Assembly (NCBI GenBank): GCA_963575745.1
Contig: CAUYUJ010016489.1
Span: 39,526 to 89,525, forward strand
Reading direction: 5' to 3'
Origin: Prorocentrum cordatum
Taxonomy: Eukaryota > Sar > Dinophyceae > Prorocentrales > Prorocentraceae
Length of the DNA: 50,000 nucleotides
The position numbers were made by a program, and so were the translations under genes. Of this stretch, positions 39,178 to 48,950 are shown piece after piece. How positions within the stretch are numbered: the first letter of the stretch is position 1; each line of letters starts with the position of its first letter. A model generated the notes under the pieces. The model was given only the letters and a program-made list of their open reading frames with translations. It was not told the origin of the DNA and made no database searches.

Positions 39178-39352
39178 CTCCTCCTCCTCCTCCTCGTCCT
39201 CCTCCTCCTCCAACTCCTCCTCCTCCTCCTCCTCCTCCTCCTCCTCCAACTCCTCCTCCTCCTCCTCCTCCTCCTCCTCCACCTCCTCCTCCTCCTCCTC
39301 CTCGTCCTCGTCCTCCTCGTCCTCGTCCTCGTCCTCCTCCTCCTCCCCTCCA
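39178..39352. repeat. CTC/TCC trinucleotide microsatellite, 175 bp
   Basis: Almost pure CTC with CGTCCT and CAACTC interruptions. It produces Ser, Leu or Pro homopolymer frames on the plus strand and Glu, Arg or Gly on the minus. Confidence 0.95.
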
Positions 39353-39552
39353 ACTTATGGTGGTGGCGGAAAGCAGGCCCATCACATGAGCGAGGTCCGA
39401 GAGGAGGAGGAGGAAGCACGAGGGAGCCGGGCGCGGGCGCGCACGCGAGGAAGAAGGCCCGAAGCGAGGCGGGCCGCGCCATTCCGGGGAGGGCGGCGGG
39501 CTGCCCGAAATGGCGGCCTCATCTGCCCTCCGAGCTGGATGGATGTGTCTGT

Positions 39553-39770
39553 TCTGGGGGGCAACGGGAGGGGGGGGACTGGCACAGGGGGGGATGCATC
39601 GATCTGGAATCGGCGATACATCGCCGATAGCTCGGCGATGGGCCTCCGACAGTGGATCCGCACCTTACTGGGCAGGTTGGGGCTATCGGGCCCCTATCGG
39701 CGATCAATGGGCGATTGGGGGTCGATGCATCCCCCCCTATGCCTATTCCCCCCTATCGTTGCCCCTGATC
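39553..39770. mobile_element. Family F foldback element, copy 1
   Basis: Inverted ends of about 45 bp: left TCTGGGGGGCAACGGGAGGG then ACTGGCACAGGGGGGGATGC; right GTCGATGCATCCCCCCCTAT then CGTTGCCCCTGATC. The middle has short ATCGGCGAT units. It is followed 38 bp later by family G. Confidence 0.75.
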
Positions 39771-39807
39771 TTCTCTTAAGGAACCGTGCTTAAAATTAGT
39801 TGTGCTG

Positions 39808-40013
39808 GCTGGAGGCTTGGAAACGGGCACCAACACCAACACGGGGGGGGGCGCCGTCCATCGGGGGGAGGATGAGCCCAGGTGTTGCTGTTGGTGGTAA
39901 CCTTCTTGGGGATCCTGAACATCACCACCATCACCGAGAGATCCAGATCCCCTTCCCCCGGGGAGGAACACCGCCGATAATCGGCGCTGATGCCAGACTC
40001 CAGGCCTCCCAGC
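39808..40013. mobile_element. Family G foldback element, copy 2
   Basis: GGCTGGAGGCTTGGAAACGG then GCACCAACACC left; GGCGCTGATGCCAGACTCCA then GGCCTCCCAGC right. Central ATCACCACCATCACCGAGAG parallels the copy at 2678. Confidence 0.6.
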
Positions 40014-40157
40014 TGGGCCCTGGCTCACAAGACCTCCTTTGGGACCTGCGCAGCCAGGGCTCCAGACCTATTGACAGGCCCTCGCGACGCACGCGCCAGC
40101 ACTGCGGTTGGGGTGGAGGGACGCGGGGGCGACGCGGGGAGCTGGCCAGGGTACGTT

Positions 40158-40319
40158 TAGGCCAGGCGAGCCCCCTGCAGGGGGGATTTTGGACGAAAGC
40201 TCAGAACTATCCAAAACATACCCACCAATACCCATAAATCAAGGCTAAAGAATCGTCCCCAGACTATGTGTTGACCATCTTTTTGAAGACTCCTCCTGTG
40301 GAGGGACAGGCCCGCCTTA
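40158..40319. mobile_element. Family A element, copy 10
   Basis: TAGGCCAGGCGAGCCCCCTG left and CTCCTCCTGTGGAGGGACAG then GCCCGCCTTA right. The left end carries several substitutions and no target duplication remains. Centre AATCGTCCCCAGACTATG. Confidence 0.7.
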
Positions 40320-40738
40320 TATAAAGGGCACGTGGGTGGGGCAGGACCGGGGCCTGCCGAGCGGGAGCCAAGTACAGCCAACGCGTGCACGAAGGATGCG
40401 CGATGGTGCGCGGTGGGGATGCAGGCCCCGTGGACGTCCAAGGTCGAGCTCTCTGAGCTACACGCCAGTCGGAAGAAGTATATAGAAACATGAAGTAGGA
40501 AGGCGGATAAAGTGGATTGGGTCCAGGTCCTCCCAGAGAATAACAAAATACAGCAAAAGCATGTCGATTCTTGAAGTAGGAAGGCGATTGAAGTAGATTG
40601 GGATCTGGTTTTCTACGAATACCTATTCTCAACGACCAGTGAGTAGGGATGCCTTGTTTCAGCGTCCTTATTTCAGCGTTCCTTGTTTCAGCGTCTTGGC
40701 TGTGGGGATGCCTATCGACAGGCCGAGTGGGCAAGGAT
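40320..40738. repeat. No gene; GAAGTAGGAAGGCG direct repeat
   Basis: TGAAGTAGGAAGGCG near 40492 and 40575, each followed by a similar AGTGGATTGGG / AGTAGATTGGG, forms an 83-bp-spaced direct repeat. TTTCAGCGT triplicates at 40657-40693. Confidence 0.7.
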
Positions 40739-40883
40739 GCGAGTAGGGGGGCGACTGCAGAAATGTTTTGCCCCGAAGTTGATTTGCTCGTCGGGTCTGC
40801 GAACATGTAAACGCATGTTTCGTAGAGTCGACGAAGAAATAAATTCTGAAGTAAGTCAATTGTGTAGTCGTTTCCCTACTCGC
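40739..40883. mobile_element. Family T element, copy 2, 5-bp target duplication
   Basis: Left GCGAGTAGGGGGGCGACTGC then AGAAATGTTTTGCCCCGAAG; right ACTTCGGGG-equivalent decayed, closing in AGTCGTTTCCCTACTCGC. AGGAT flanks both ends (40734-40738 and 40884-40888). The duplication has the same length as copy 1 and a different sequence, as expected of independent insertions. Confidence 0.82.
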
Positions 40884-40939
40884 AGGATGCCAGGGTGCCC
40901 TCGGAAATGCCACTCAACCTTACAATGCGCGTTGACTGT

Positions 40940-41092
40940 AGACAGGGTCAGAGGATCGCGCCGCATCGCCGAGACATCGTCGAGGCACTGCCGATGCGTC
41001 GGCGACGTCGGCGATGCAGCGGCGACGTTGGCGTGGAGAAAACCTGGCTCCAAACCAACCCGCGTCGCCGATGCATCGGCGATTCGAAGCCT
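40940..41092. mobile_element. Family E foldback element, copy 4, right end eroded
   Basis: AGACAGGGTCAGAGGATCGC then GCCGCATCGCC left. The interior GTCGGCGACGTCGGCGATGC and GTTGGCGTGGAGAAAA matches copy 2, and it ends in GATGCATCGGCGATTCG. Confidence 0.6.
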
Positions 41093-41270
41093 TCCAGTAT
41101 CGAATTACTCGAGCATCATGTGGGGGGCCAGGAAGGACAAACCCAGGAAGTGGAAGCGGGAGGCTACGACTGCGAGCCTCAATCCTCGTACATGTCTGGC
41201 GCTGCCGCGCGCAAGTGGGCGGCGAGCTCCTCGCCGCTCAATCCCTGGCTCATTCCACTGCCAACCTCGG

Positions 41271-41394
41271 CTGCACGCAGGAGTGGCCTCAAGCAAAAGC
41301 GTTCTCTGGTGCGCGACGCGACAGTCGCGCCTTGTGCTTTTGGGGCTGGCACCCCCGGAGAACCACGGCCCCGAACGCCAAGGCCACTCCTACG
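41271..41394. mobile_element. Family J foldback element, copy 2
   Basis: CTGCACGCAGGAGTGGCCTC left and GCCAAGGCCACTCCTACG right. Shares CTCTGGTGCGCG with copy 1 at 1147. Confidence 0.5.
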
Positions 41395-41599
41395 AGGGGC
41401 CGCTCGGCTTTCGGGCTGCCTCTTGGCTCTCCGGCGGCCATTCAGAATGACCCGGGCGCCCACGGGAAGCTGTCGGCGAGGCGCAGCTGCTTGGGAAACC
41501 TACAAGGCTTGGCAGAAAGGCGGCCAGAAACGCCCAGACGCGCACCTGAGGCCACCCCGGCGAAAGGCCACCCTTGCGCGCCACGGGGATCACAAAAGT

Positions 41600-41793
41600 C
41601 GGGAGCGGCCAAGAGGGGGGTGTCCAAGAGGGGGGGGTGCAACTCATGACCGGCGGCACGTGCGCGGCCCAGCGGGGGGGCTAGGGACGTAATGAAACAA
41701 GAAGAGGCGCCATGACATCTGGGGAGATCTCATGGCCCACGCCATGAGATCTACTACCCCCTCTAATCATCACCCCCCTCTTTTCCGCCCCCG
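41600..41793. mobile_element. Family K foldback element, copy 2
   Basis: Collinear with 3549-3740: CGGGAGCGGCCAAGAGGGGG, CGTGCGCGGCCCAG, GGCGCCATGACATCTG, TCTCATGGCCCACGCCATGA, then CCCCCCTCTTTTCCGCCCCC. Confidence 0.7.
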
Positions 41794-42469
41794 AAAGAAG
41801 TACCCATACCGCTAATCCCGGGACCCCCCCACACTGCGCCGTAAACCAGAAGCTCAAAGCGAATCCAGCGGTGACGAAGAGGGCCTCCCCGGAGGCCCTC
41901 AGTGGTTCAAGCGAAGCGAGGGTAGCGGTTGGAGGGGGCCGCAGGGTCTAAGCTGGATGGGGCCCAGAAATCAATCAAGAAGGGAACGAGGCAAAAACCG
42001 CTCAAAATCTGTTCTTGGGCCCCTCCTCTTTCTCTGCGACGAGAGACCAGAATTCGCGCGAGAGATAACTGCGGAGCGCGGCTCAGCACGCGTGCCTGAC
42101 CGGATGGTTTCGACCGCCGTGGGCCGATAACCATTCTCCGGAACTGTTCCCCGAAAAGGGGATCAACAACATGCGAGGGAATAGTAATTCATCTCGCGCA
42201 CCATAGTATCCCTCCAGCCCTCTGGGCGTCGGTGGTTTAGAGCGTTTCCTCTTCCACCCCTCCTTCTTCCCCTTCGGGGAGGGGTTTACCCCTCCCCCTA
42301 CCCCCTCCCCACTGACCTGGACAGGGGGGTCCGCGGCGCGCTGGGGCGCCCAAGATCGACCCCTGGGAAGGCTAAAATTCGACACCCCTCACGAGGATCG
42401 TGGCTCCTGGGGGGGGGGACTCTAATTAAGGAACCCCTCTTCTTTGATCGATGTCCTCCACGATGGCCG
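41794..42469. other. No gene recognised
   Basis: Unique sequence with short frames on both strands and a pyrimidine-rich tract at about 42255-42310. Confidence 0.45.
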
Positions 42470-42730
42470 CAAAAGACCCCCAGGATGCCCCAAGAGGCCG
42501 CAGGATGGCCCCAAGATGACCCCAAGAGGCCCCCCAAGAGGCCCCCAGGAGGCCCCCAAGAGACCCCCAAGAGGCCCCAAGAGACCCCCCAGAGGCACCC
42601 AAGGTGCTCCCAGAGGCCCCAAGATGGCCCCAAGAGGCCCCAAGAGGCCCCCAGGAGGCCCCAAAGAGGATCCCGAACGGCCCACAGAGGCCCCCCCGAG
42701 GCACCCAAGACGCCGAAAAAACCCTCAGGA
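42470..42730. repeat. Family S degenerate tandem, CCCAAGAGGCCCC
   Basis: About 20 units of 10-14 bp with CCAAGAGGCCCCCAAGAGGC-type text. The minus strand gives Gly/Leu/Ser/Trp-rich frames, as also seen at 5590-5820 and 25215-25350. Confidence 0.8.
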
Positions 42731-43099
42731 CGACCCTCTACTCGCCTGGGCGTCGTTTCTGGACGGTCTGGTGGGGATACGCGAAGCGTCTAGACTTTCA
42801 TCTCGCGCACCATACGGAACATCCTGAGCATCGTGGGAAGCATGCCCGACTTGACTATTTCGCAGGGCGCCCTGTTGTGCACGCGCGCTCCTGCACTCAA
42901 GCTGTGGCATCGAGGTTGCCGGTCATCTGCGGACGAAGGGCGCAGAGTACAGGGGTGGTCTTTGCTTTCGGCATTTTAGCGCAACAGACCTAAAATAAAC
43001 ATGTCACGTCTCATAAATGTTGGATGTAATTGTAATTACTCAAAGCAACACTCGTCCGAAACTTCAACCGGCTACAACAGCTTTGCCTGCAGGCCGTCT
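42731..43099. other. No gene; boundary of the LINE remnant
   Basis: CATGCCCGACTTGAC at about 42842 resembles a solitary family A end. No other feature recognised. Confidence 0.4.
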
Positions 43100-43231
43100 C
43101 ACGGAGCTGCACCTGTTGCGTGGGGCACTGCCTGGGTGGCGCCGTCGACAACGACAACGTGGCATTTGAACACTCCGAAACACCTCGACAATGGTGTAGA
43201 ACTTGCTTAACTGGAGCAACGCGCAATGCCG

Positions 43232-43840
43232 CTAGGATGCTTCGCGAACCAATTCTTCAACGCTGAGGAGAATCTTGCAGACGTCTCTGTGCGGCCTGCC
43301 CTTGTCCAGGATGCCAGCGATATCCTTGGTCGCCTCAAAAACCACCTGATCGAACATACTCAGGCAAGGGTGGGACGCAACGAAGATCGACGAGCTTGTG
43401 ACCACGCCATCAACCTCTTTCCCACAAGTGAGGTGGTCAGCGGAGACACGCTTTGCGAAGTCGGCCGACGACGCGACAATTCCGGCATCATCATAATACG
43501 CGGTACAGAACAGAAGCCCGAAGACCGCGCCCTGGAAAGCCATGTCACAAAGCAAGAAAGACTGTGCGAGTCCTTCCACGCTGATATTCCCCTTTCCCCA
43601 GACGCCACGACCGAATAACCTTAAAAACAAGCTCGCGCAAGCCAGCCGCGCAGAATTTCGCAGAATTTGGTCGAGGCGGTCGGAGAAGTCCCTGTCAAAT
43701 GCCCCACCACCGCCCGAACAATACACCCCCACGCGCCGGCCACTGCAGACTGCGCAGATCCAACAACACACCACGTAAGCCAAAGCGTCTCTGTCGCCCC
43801 GTTTCGTGCCATAAGCAAACTGAGCCTCCATGTGCCCCAC
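43232..43840 (-). pseudogene. Reverse transcriptase domain of the LINE, inactivated
   Basis: 202 open codons. The leader DALAYVVCCWI (residues 18-28) precedes motif A, VGVYCSGGGGAFDRD (37-51). In working relatives this motif reads CSD-x-x-GAFD, so the catalytic Asp at position 43 is replaced by Gly. Motif B is DMAFQGAVFGLLF (99-111). Motif C appears as VSADHLTC (132-139), where the usual Ala-Asp-Asp has become Ala-Asp-His. The tail QVVFEATKDIAGIL fits the thumb-side text of the same family as I recall it. Loss of two catalytic aspartates means it cannot polymerise. The upstream part (about 44300-43840) is split among frames, with SRKGRIFRERRFR and GERVVQIVEG as recognisable pieces. Confidence 0.75.
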
Positions 43841-44761
43841 TGGGCTCGAAGAGCAGGAGCAGGCGCTAGCGAAGCGACTGCTTTGCGAAATTGGGATGCG
43901 ACGTAGGCCCCATCATGATTTGAAGAACTGGGACGCGCCAGCTTCCTAAACAAAAAAACGACAAATGAACCTTCCACGATTTGAACCACTCGCTCGCCGC
44001 AGTGCGAATTCAGCCGTGTATCCATGGCAACCTGAAACGCCGTTCTCTAAAGATTCGGCCTTTGCGCGAGAGGACACAGCCCACGATCCCGTTTGTGACT
44101 GCGACGGAGGAGTACCGACTGACCCCGTAACAGCACGATCCAAGCAACGACTCACAAACTAAATGCAATTTGTTGCGCGGGAGTCGCACATCCAGCATGC
44201 GCGTCCGAGTGCGCTGACTGTGCTTTTCGTGGTGACGCACGGCGGAAGCCAGCAACGCACTCGCCCCGTCGATGTTCCCACTGCGGGGTCCCATGTGCTT
44301 CAACTTTTCTCCTGGTCAACTCCATACCCACTTCTTCAATCCACGGATCGGTGGAGTTCTGGGCGACTTTGGGGAATGTCAGGTACAATTCTTCGCCCCA
44401 TCCACGGCGAAGCCTGTGATTTTGGTTGCACCTGCTGACGTAGAGCAGGATGCGAAACAAAAGAGACACATCCAAACCACATTCTGCAGCTCAAAACGGA
44501 GCTGGGGCCACTGAACATGTTAAAATGAACATATTGAAACAACCGCTGCTCGCGTGCAGTCGGAGCGGAACGCTTCACGCGCACGGATGTAGACACGCAT
44601 GCCAACATATGGTCGCGCTCGATGATGGGTGGCAAGGCTTCTCGCGCCAGGCCGGAAAACAAAGCCGTCAAGACGAGGTCTAGCAAGTCGCTGCCCCGAG
44701 TCGGTGCCCCAATTGTTCTAACAGGCCCATGTGGCTGCAGGAGTCCAGCAGGACCTAGTTT

Positions 44762-45157
44762 TCATTTATATACCTCGCGAGGAAAACGCCTCCACTGACT
44801 CTGATGAACGCCCATGTCGCCCATGACGGTGGAACGACCAACAAAGGGGAACCGCGCCAATCCGTCAATAGCGTGACTGGTGTCGGCCTCTGTCTGCTCA
44901 GGAGGCCAGTGCCACAGAACCAACGACATAGGGCCAAAACTGGTGTGGACGATGTGCCAATACCGCTCGGCTCCAGAAGAATCGCCAGCACGGGCTACGC
45001 AATTCTTGAAAATTGCACTTGCGAACAAAATCGTGCTTCCACCTTGTATGCTGTCGCGGCGTGAAACAACCGTGTAGGTATGCAAACAAACTACCGTGAC
45101 AAGACTGTCTAACCAACTTTCCGCGATTGTCAGAATCAAGGGAACATGGCGTGGCAT
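44762..45157 (-). pseudogene. Endonuclease (EEP) domain of the LINE, inactivated
   Basis: 131 open codons from an in-frame ATG. Motifs of the apurinic-type endonuclease of LINEs are visible: IAESWLD (11-17) with the metal-binding Glu13, VVSRRDS (30-36), AERYWHIVH (63-71), LWHWPP (81-86), where active relatives have Tyr-Arg-Pro-Pro, and VMGDMGVHQ (111-119), where the usual Gly-Asp-x-Asn has lost its Asn. These replacements would abolish nicking of target DNA. It lies directly upstream, on the same strand, of the RT block. Confidence 0.7.
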
Positions 45158-45511
45158 TGCGTGGAAGAGAATCGCGCGAATGAACAGGCAATGAACATTT
45201 GGATCTGGCGATTCGGGCTCAGATTTCCGGGAGTCCTCGCAAGGAGGGCGCAGACGACCCGGATTTTGAAGCCAACGGTGGCGACGGATATGGCGTGCAA
45301 GAACCGACCGAGAACCTCAAATTCATTGGGCGTCGGGGTGTCAACTGTTGGGGCCGCTCATCTGCCAGAAACTGACGGGACTACCAAAGATACATGACAA
45401 GGATGCGTCTGTGGACGGGCACACTGATGATGAGCGGACCCTTGGTAAACCCTATGGGATGACCGCGTCGGCGAAAGGCTGCAAGAACAACCCCTTAATT
45501 TAAGTCTCTTC

Positions 45512-46009
45512 CTACTTGAATTCGGTGGCGCCGTTGACCGCCACGAGCCGCTCCCAGGAGCCACCGACTTCCCAATCAATCTGGACCTGTTTGCCCACGG
45601 TCAGAATGGAGGCCTTGATCAGCTCCTCGGCCTTACCCGTGGCATTTCTCCGGGTGCGTTGCAATTCCGTGCGGGCTGGCTTGACCATCAGTTGTTTGCT
45701 ACCGACGTTAGAGAAGAAAGACTTGGCGACCTCGACGCTAGAGAATTCGACCCAAGAGCCTCGGAAATACTTACGGTTCGTGTGCGGGCCCTTGTAGCCA
45801 TTACTCAACCCAGCGGGCCAGAACGTCCTGAAGTGGTCCTGGATGAAAGCCTCCATCCTCGCGATGCGCACGTCGGGCGTCGGCATCAACGCTGTCTGTC
45901 TGACGTGCTGAGGGTGTCGACAGCCCACGACAACGCTGACCTCCTCCCTTACCTCATTATTGAAATCTACAAGGTCCGACTTCAGAGCCATCTTGCGATC
46001 TTGCCCCAT
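45512..46009 (-). pseudogene. ORF1-like block of the LINE
   Basis: An intact 165-codon frame starting MGQDRKMALKSD. The middle, ARMEAFIQDHFRTFW then YKGPHTNRKYFRGSWVEFSS, looks like an RNA-recognition-type beta-alpha-beta fold, and the C-terminus WEVGGSWERLVAVNG ends at TAG. I recall similar text before the endonuclease in dinoflagellate LINE proteins, where it is fused in frame; here the TAG and further stops at 45511-45200 separate it. A Lys/Arg-rich piece (TKRRRSASPAKEK) upstream at about 46170-46130 may belong to the same protein. Confidence 0.6.
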
Positions 46010-46424
46010 CTAACCGGAAAGAGCCTGAATAGTCTCAAGACCTCCAAGATCGCAGACTGTGCGAGGAGATCCTGAGACCCAGATCCCGGAGCCCAACGGT
46101 CCAATGCATCCTTCAAGCGCTGGGTCTTCTCTAACTTTTCTCCTTCGCTGGAGACGCCGAACGTCTTCGTTTGGTGCTCGATGCGAAGGCACCGTCGAGG
46201 TTCCATGCGAAGGCACCCCTTCCGGGGTCCGTCTGGTGCGATGTTTCACAGCTGATCCGTTTTTGAAGGTCCGCCCGAAGACAGCCTCCGGGGGCTAAAG
46301 GAGGCCAAAAGACCTTCTTGAACCCAACACTTCGAACCTCTTCCCCCCCTTCCTTTTGACTGGAGCCAATGCTGGGCCAGCTTAGGCTCCAGGCCACCTC
46401 TAAGGAGGCAGTATCAGTACCTCT

Positions 46425-46631
46425 TCTGAGGGGCAGCGGTAGGGGGGACTGGCACAGTGGGGGATACATCGCCGAGCAGTCGCCGGGAGGCCCCAAATAG
46501 TGCATCCGCACGTTCTCTGGGCGGCGGAGGACTATCGGGCCCTCAGTTACCTATCGGCGATGAGTGGACGACTGGGGGGTCGATGCATCCCCCCCCTATT
46601 ATGCCTCTCTCCCCCTCTCGCTGCCTCTGAT
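46425..46631. mobile_element. Family F foldback element, copy 2
   Basis: TCTGAGGGGCAGCGGTAGGG then ACTGGCACAGTGGGGGATAC left; GTCGATGCATCCCCCCCCTA then CGCTGCCTCTGAT right. The element abuts the 5' side of the LINE remnant. Confidence 0.75.
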
Positions 46632-47144
46632 CTCCCTCCCCCCCTTAGTGTAGGCGGCAACCGCCGGCGCGGTGGCCATCGCTATGACCATGAAGCCCTG
46701 GGCCTCCGCCGGCACGCCGCGGCCCCCGTGCTGCACGGCTGCGGGCGGGCCGACTGCGCACCTCCAGGCGCTGCCCGCGGGCGCCCGGCGCCGGCGCGCG
46801 GGCGCCGACGGAGGCGACGACGACGACGACCGGGGGGCGACGACGCCGCCCGAGGCCGACGGGGACGGCGACGACCGAACTCCACGACGCCGAAAAAAAT
46901 GGGACGCAAAATCCGCCGGCCCCCTTGTGGGGCCACCAGGCTGTAGGCCCGTGATTCGCAGTTTCCTGTACCAGTCGTAGGTTGTAGTTTCCAGTGTTAC
47001 AGTTCTGCTTCTTGCTGGTTACTGAAACTAATTGACTTATTGCTGGTGTAGTTGATTGACCGCGCGGAGGGGGGGGAGGCCCAAACCGGCTTTTTAGCAC
47101 CCCCTGGGCGCGTTGTCTGAATTGCTGGGGGGGCTCGAAATCTA
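46632..47144. other. GC-rich stretch, no gene
   Basis: GACGGAGGCGACGACGACGA-type units occupy 46808-46875. The remainder is unique. Frames are Arg/Ala-rich. Confidence 0.5.
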
Positions 47145-47852
47145 CACCCCTCACGCAGATCCGCGAGGCCAGGGTCCAAAACACAAGGGATTTGCCACAT
47201 TTCTGAAATTCGGTGCCACCCCTCACGCAGATCCGCGGGGTCAGGGTCCAAAAACACATTGGATTTGCCACATTTCCGAAATTCGGTGCCACCCCTCACG
47301 CAGATCCGCGGGGTCAGGGTCAAAAACACATGGGATTTGCCACATTTCTGAAATTCGGTGCCACCCCTCACGCAGATCCGCGGGGTCAGGGTCCAAAAAC
47401 ATATAGGATTTGCCACATTTCTGAAATTCGGTGCAACCCCTCACGCAGATCCGCGGGGTCAGGGTCCAGAAACACAAGAGATTTGCTACATTTTTGGCAT
47501 TCAAAAACACAAAGGATTTGCCACATTTCCGAAATTCGGTGCCACCCCTCACGCAGATCCGCGGGGTCAGGGTCCAAAAACACATGGGATTTGCCACATT
47601 TCTGAAATTCGGTGCCACCCCTCACGCAGATCCGCGGGGTCAGGGTCAAAAAACATAGGGGATTTGCCACATTTCTGAAATTCGGTGCCACCCCTCACGC
47701 AGATCCGCGGGGTCAGGGTCCAAAAACATATTGGATTTGCCACATTTCCGAAATTCGGTGCCCCCCCTCATGCAGATCCGCGGGGTCAGGGTTTAAAAAC
47801 ACAGGGGATTTGCTACATTTCTGAAATTCGGTGCCACCCTTCACGCACATCC
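47145..47852. repeat. 73-bp tandem array
   Basis: Nine to ten units spaced 72-73 bp, each containing CACGCAGATCCGCGGGGTCA, GGATTTGCCACATTTC and GAAATTCGGTGCC. One 35-bp partial unit at about 47500-47535 breaks the period. Units differ by only a few bases, so the array is young or homogenised. Frames on both strands are translations of the unit. Confidence 0.95.
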
Positions 47853-47962
47853 ATCGCAAGGCGTGGTAACCCAAACTGCGAGAACTCCCTCGGCCCTTTA
47901 ATCGCAAGGTGTGGTAACCAAGCCCGTAAACCATACACGTCTTACCAATCGCCAGGTGTGGT
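47853..47962. repeat. ATCGCAAGGTGTGGTAACC tandem
   Basis: Three units about 40-45 bp apart, sharing ATCGCMAGGYGTGGTAACC, directly following the 73-bp array. Confidence 0.85.
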
Positions 47963-48124
47963 AACCCCTCTTGTGATCAGTTGGTTTTGCTGATTGCGAA
48001 TCGGCTTCGCATGAAGTTTCGATACTGCTTCACGACAGCGCCAAGGCCTCATGACTTAGCTCTTCCATGGCCCATTCTCCGAGAGAGGGGGCCGGCGGCA
48101 GGGGGCGAAGCCCTTACGGATAAA

Positions 48125-48267
48125 TGGGTCTTACGCACAAGATGGCACAGCGACCCTATGCCATCTTGCGTAAGACCCACTGATTTGCGCAAGGATGGCA
48201 TAGCGCCTTGCGCAAGATGGCGTAGCGTCTTACGCAAGAGTGGGTCTTACGCACAGGATGGCACAGC
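48125..48267. repeat. Hairpin cluster around TGGGTCTTACGCA
   Basis: 48125-48147 and 48159-48179 are complementary (TGGGTCTTACGC, then AAGATGGCA) with two extra bases in one arm. The same text recurs as AAGATGGCGTAGCG, CTTACGCAAGAGTGGGTCTT and GGATGGCACAGCGACCC to 48267, so several alternative folds exist. Confidence 0.85.
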
Positions 48268-48639
48268 GACCCTGTGCGGCGTCTCAGGCGGGCCGCCAGC
48301 GCGGCATGCCGCCTTGGAGAACGAGGGCGCTCACGCGGGACCTTACGCGGGGAGCCTACAGTCGGGGCGTTGACCTAAGGAACCCTGAATAAGGAACGAG
48401 GCTCCTTTTTTCCCATACGTTAAACTTCGATTTCCTACCCGAAACATAAGGGAAACCTGAGGCAAGCTGCGAAACACTTAAGGAACGCGGAGCCCCTCCC
48501 CAACGAAAAGGGTTCCCGCTTCAGGGCCCCGACTGTACTTGACCCCGCTTTTTTTGCGTCGCTCACACGTGCCCAGACCTCTCCCGAGGTCGCGATCCTG
48601 GGTGTTCGGGGAAACATCCTGGAGGCCTCGCGCAGCCAC
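48268..48639. other. No gene recognised
   Basis: Unique sequence; AAGGAACCC and AAGGAACG short repeats near 48377-48490. Confidence 0.4.
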
Positions 48640-48950
48640 CTAGTGCGCGTCGGATCCAGGTCGGATGTGCGTCGCGATCACGTCGGATTGATTCGGATCG
48701 GCGGCGGATTCACGCCGACGTCGGCGGGGACGACGGCGACGACCGACCTCCACAAGGAAGACATAGCCTCAGACTGCGGGGGCAATGCATGGGAGCCTCC
48801 CATACCCCATACCATATTGTCGGCTCTGGCGAATCGACGCTACTCGACGCTAAATGTTAACGCTAATCAACGCTACATCGACGCCAGCCGACGCTAAATC
48901 GGCGCTATATAATCGACTCCCAGACGATAATTGACGCTAATCGGCGCTGA
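48640..48950. repeat. GTCGGAT tract and CGACGCTAA tandem
   Basis: 48643-48725 repeats GTCGGAT/CGGCGG units (compare 15525-15655). 48831-48948 repeats CGACGCTA with AATCGGCGCTA variants, spaced 10-17 bp. Confidence 0.75.

Larger units (their letters stand above)
43100..46260 (-). mobile_element. Dead non-LTR retrotransposon (LINE), minus strand
   Basis: Three protein blocks lie in the usual order on the minus strand: an ORF1-like/RNA-binding-like block (46009-45512), an endonuclease-exonuclease-phosphatase block (45157-44762) and a reverse transcriptase block (43840-43232). Degenerate linking text lies between them, for example LDLVLTALFSGLA near 44686-44640, which resembles the end of the endonuclease domain. 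The blocks are in different frames and are separated by stops, so no complete protein is encoded. At the 3' side the RT reading continues weakly to about 43140 (FYTIVEVFRS) and then fades. No poly-A tail or target duplication was found. Element ends are approximate. Confidence 0.75.

Noticed and set aside
38143-39282. 379-codon minus-strand frame
   Set aside because: Passes through a family E foldback and the CTC microsatellite; poly-Glu start is repeat-derived.
43226-43618. 130-codon plus-strand frame
   Set aside because: Lies opposite the reverse transcriptase block and shows no domain; shadow frame.
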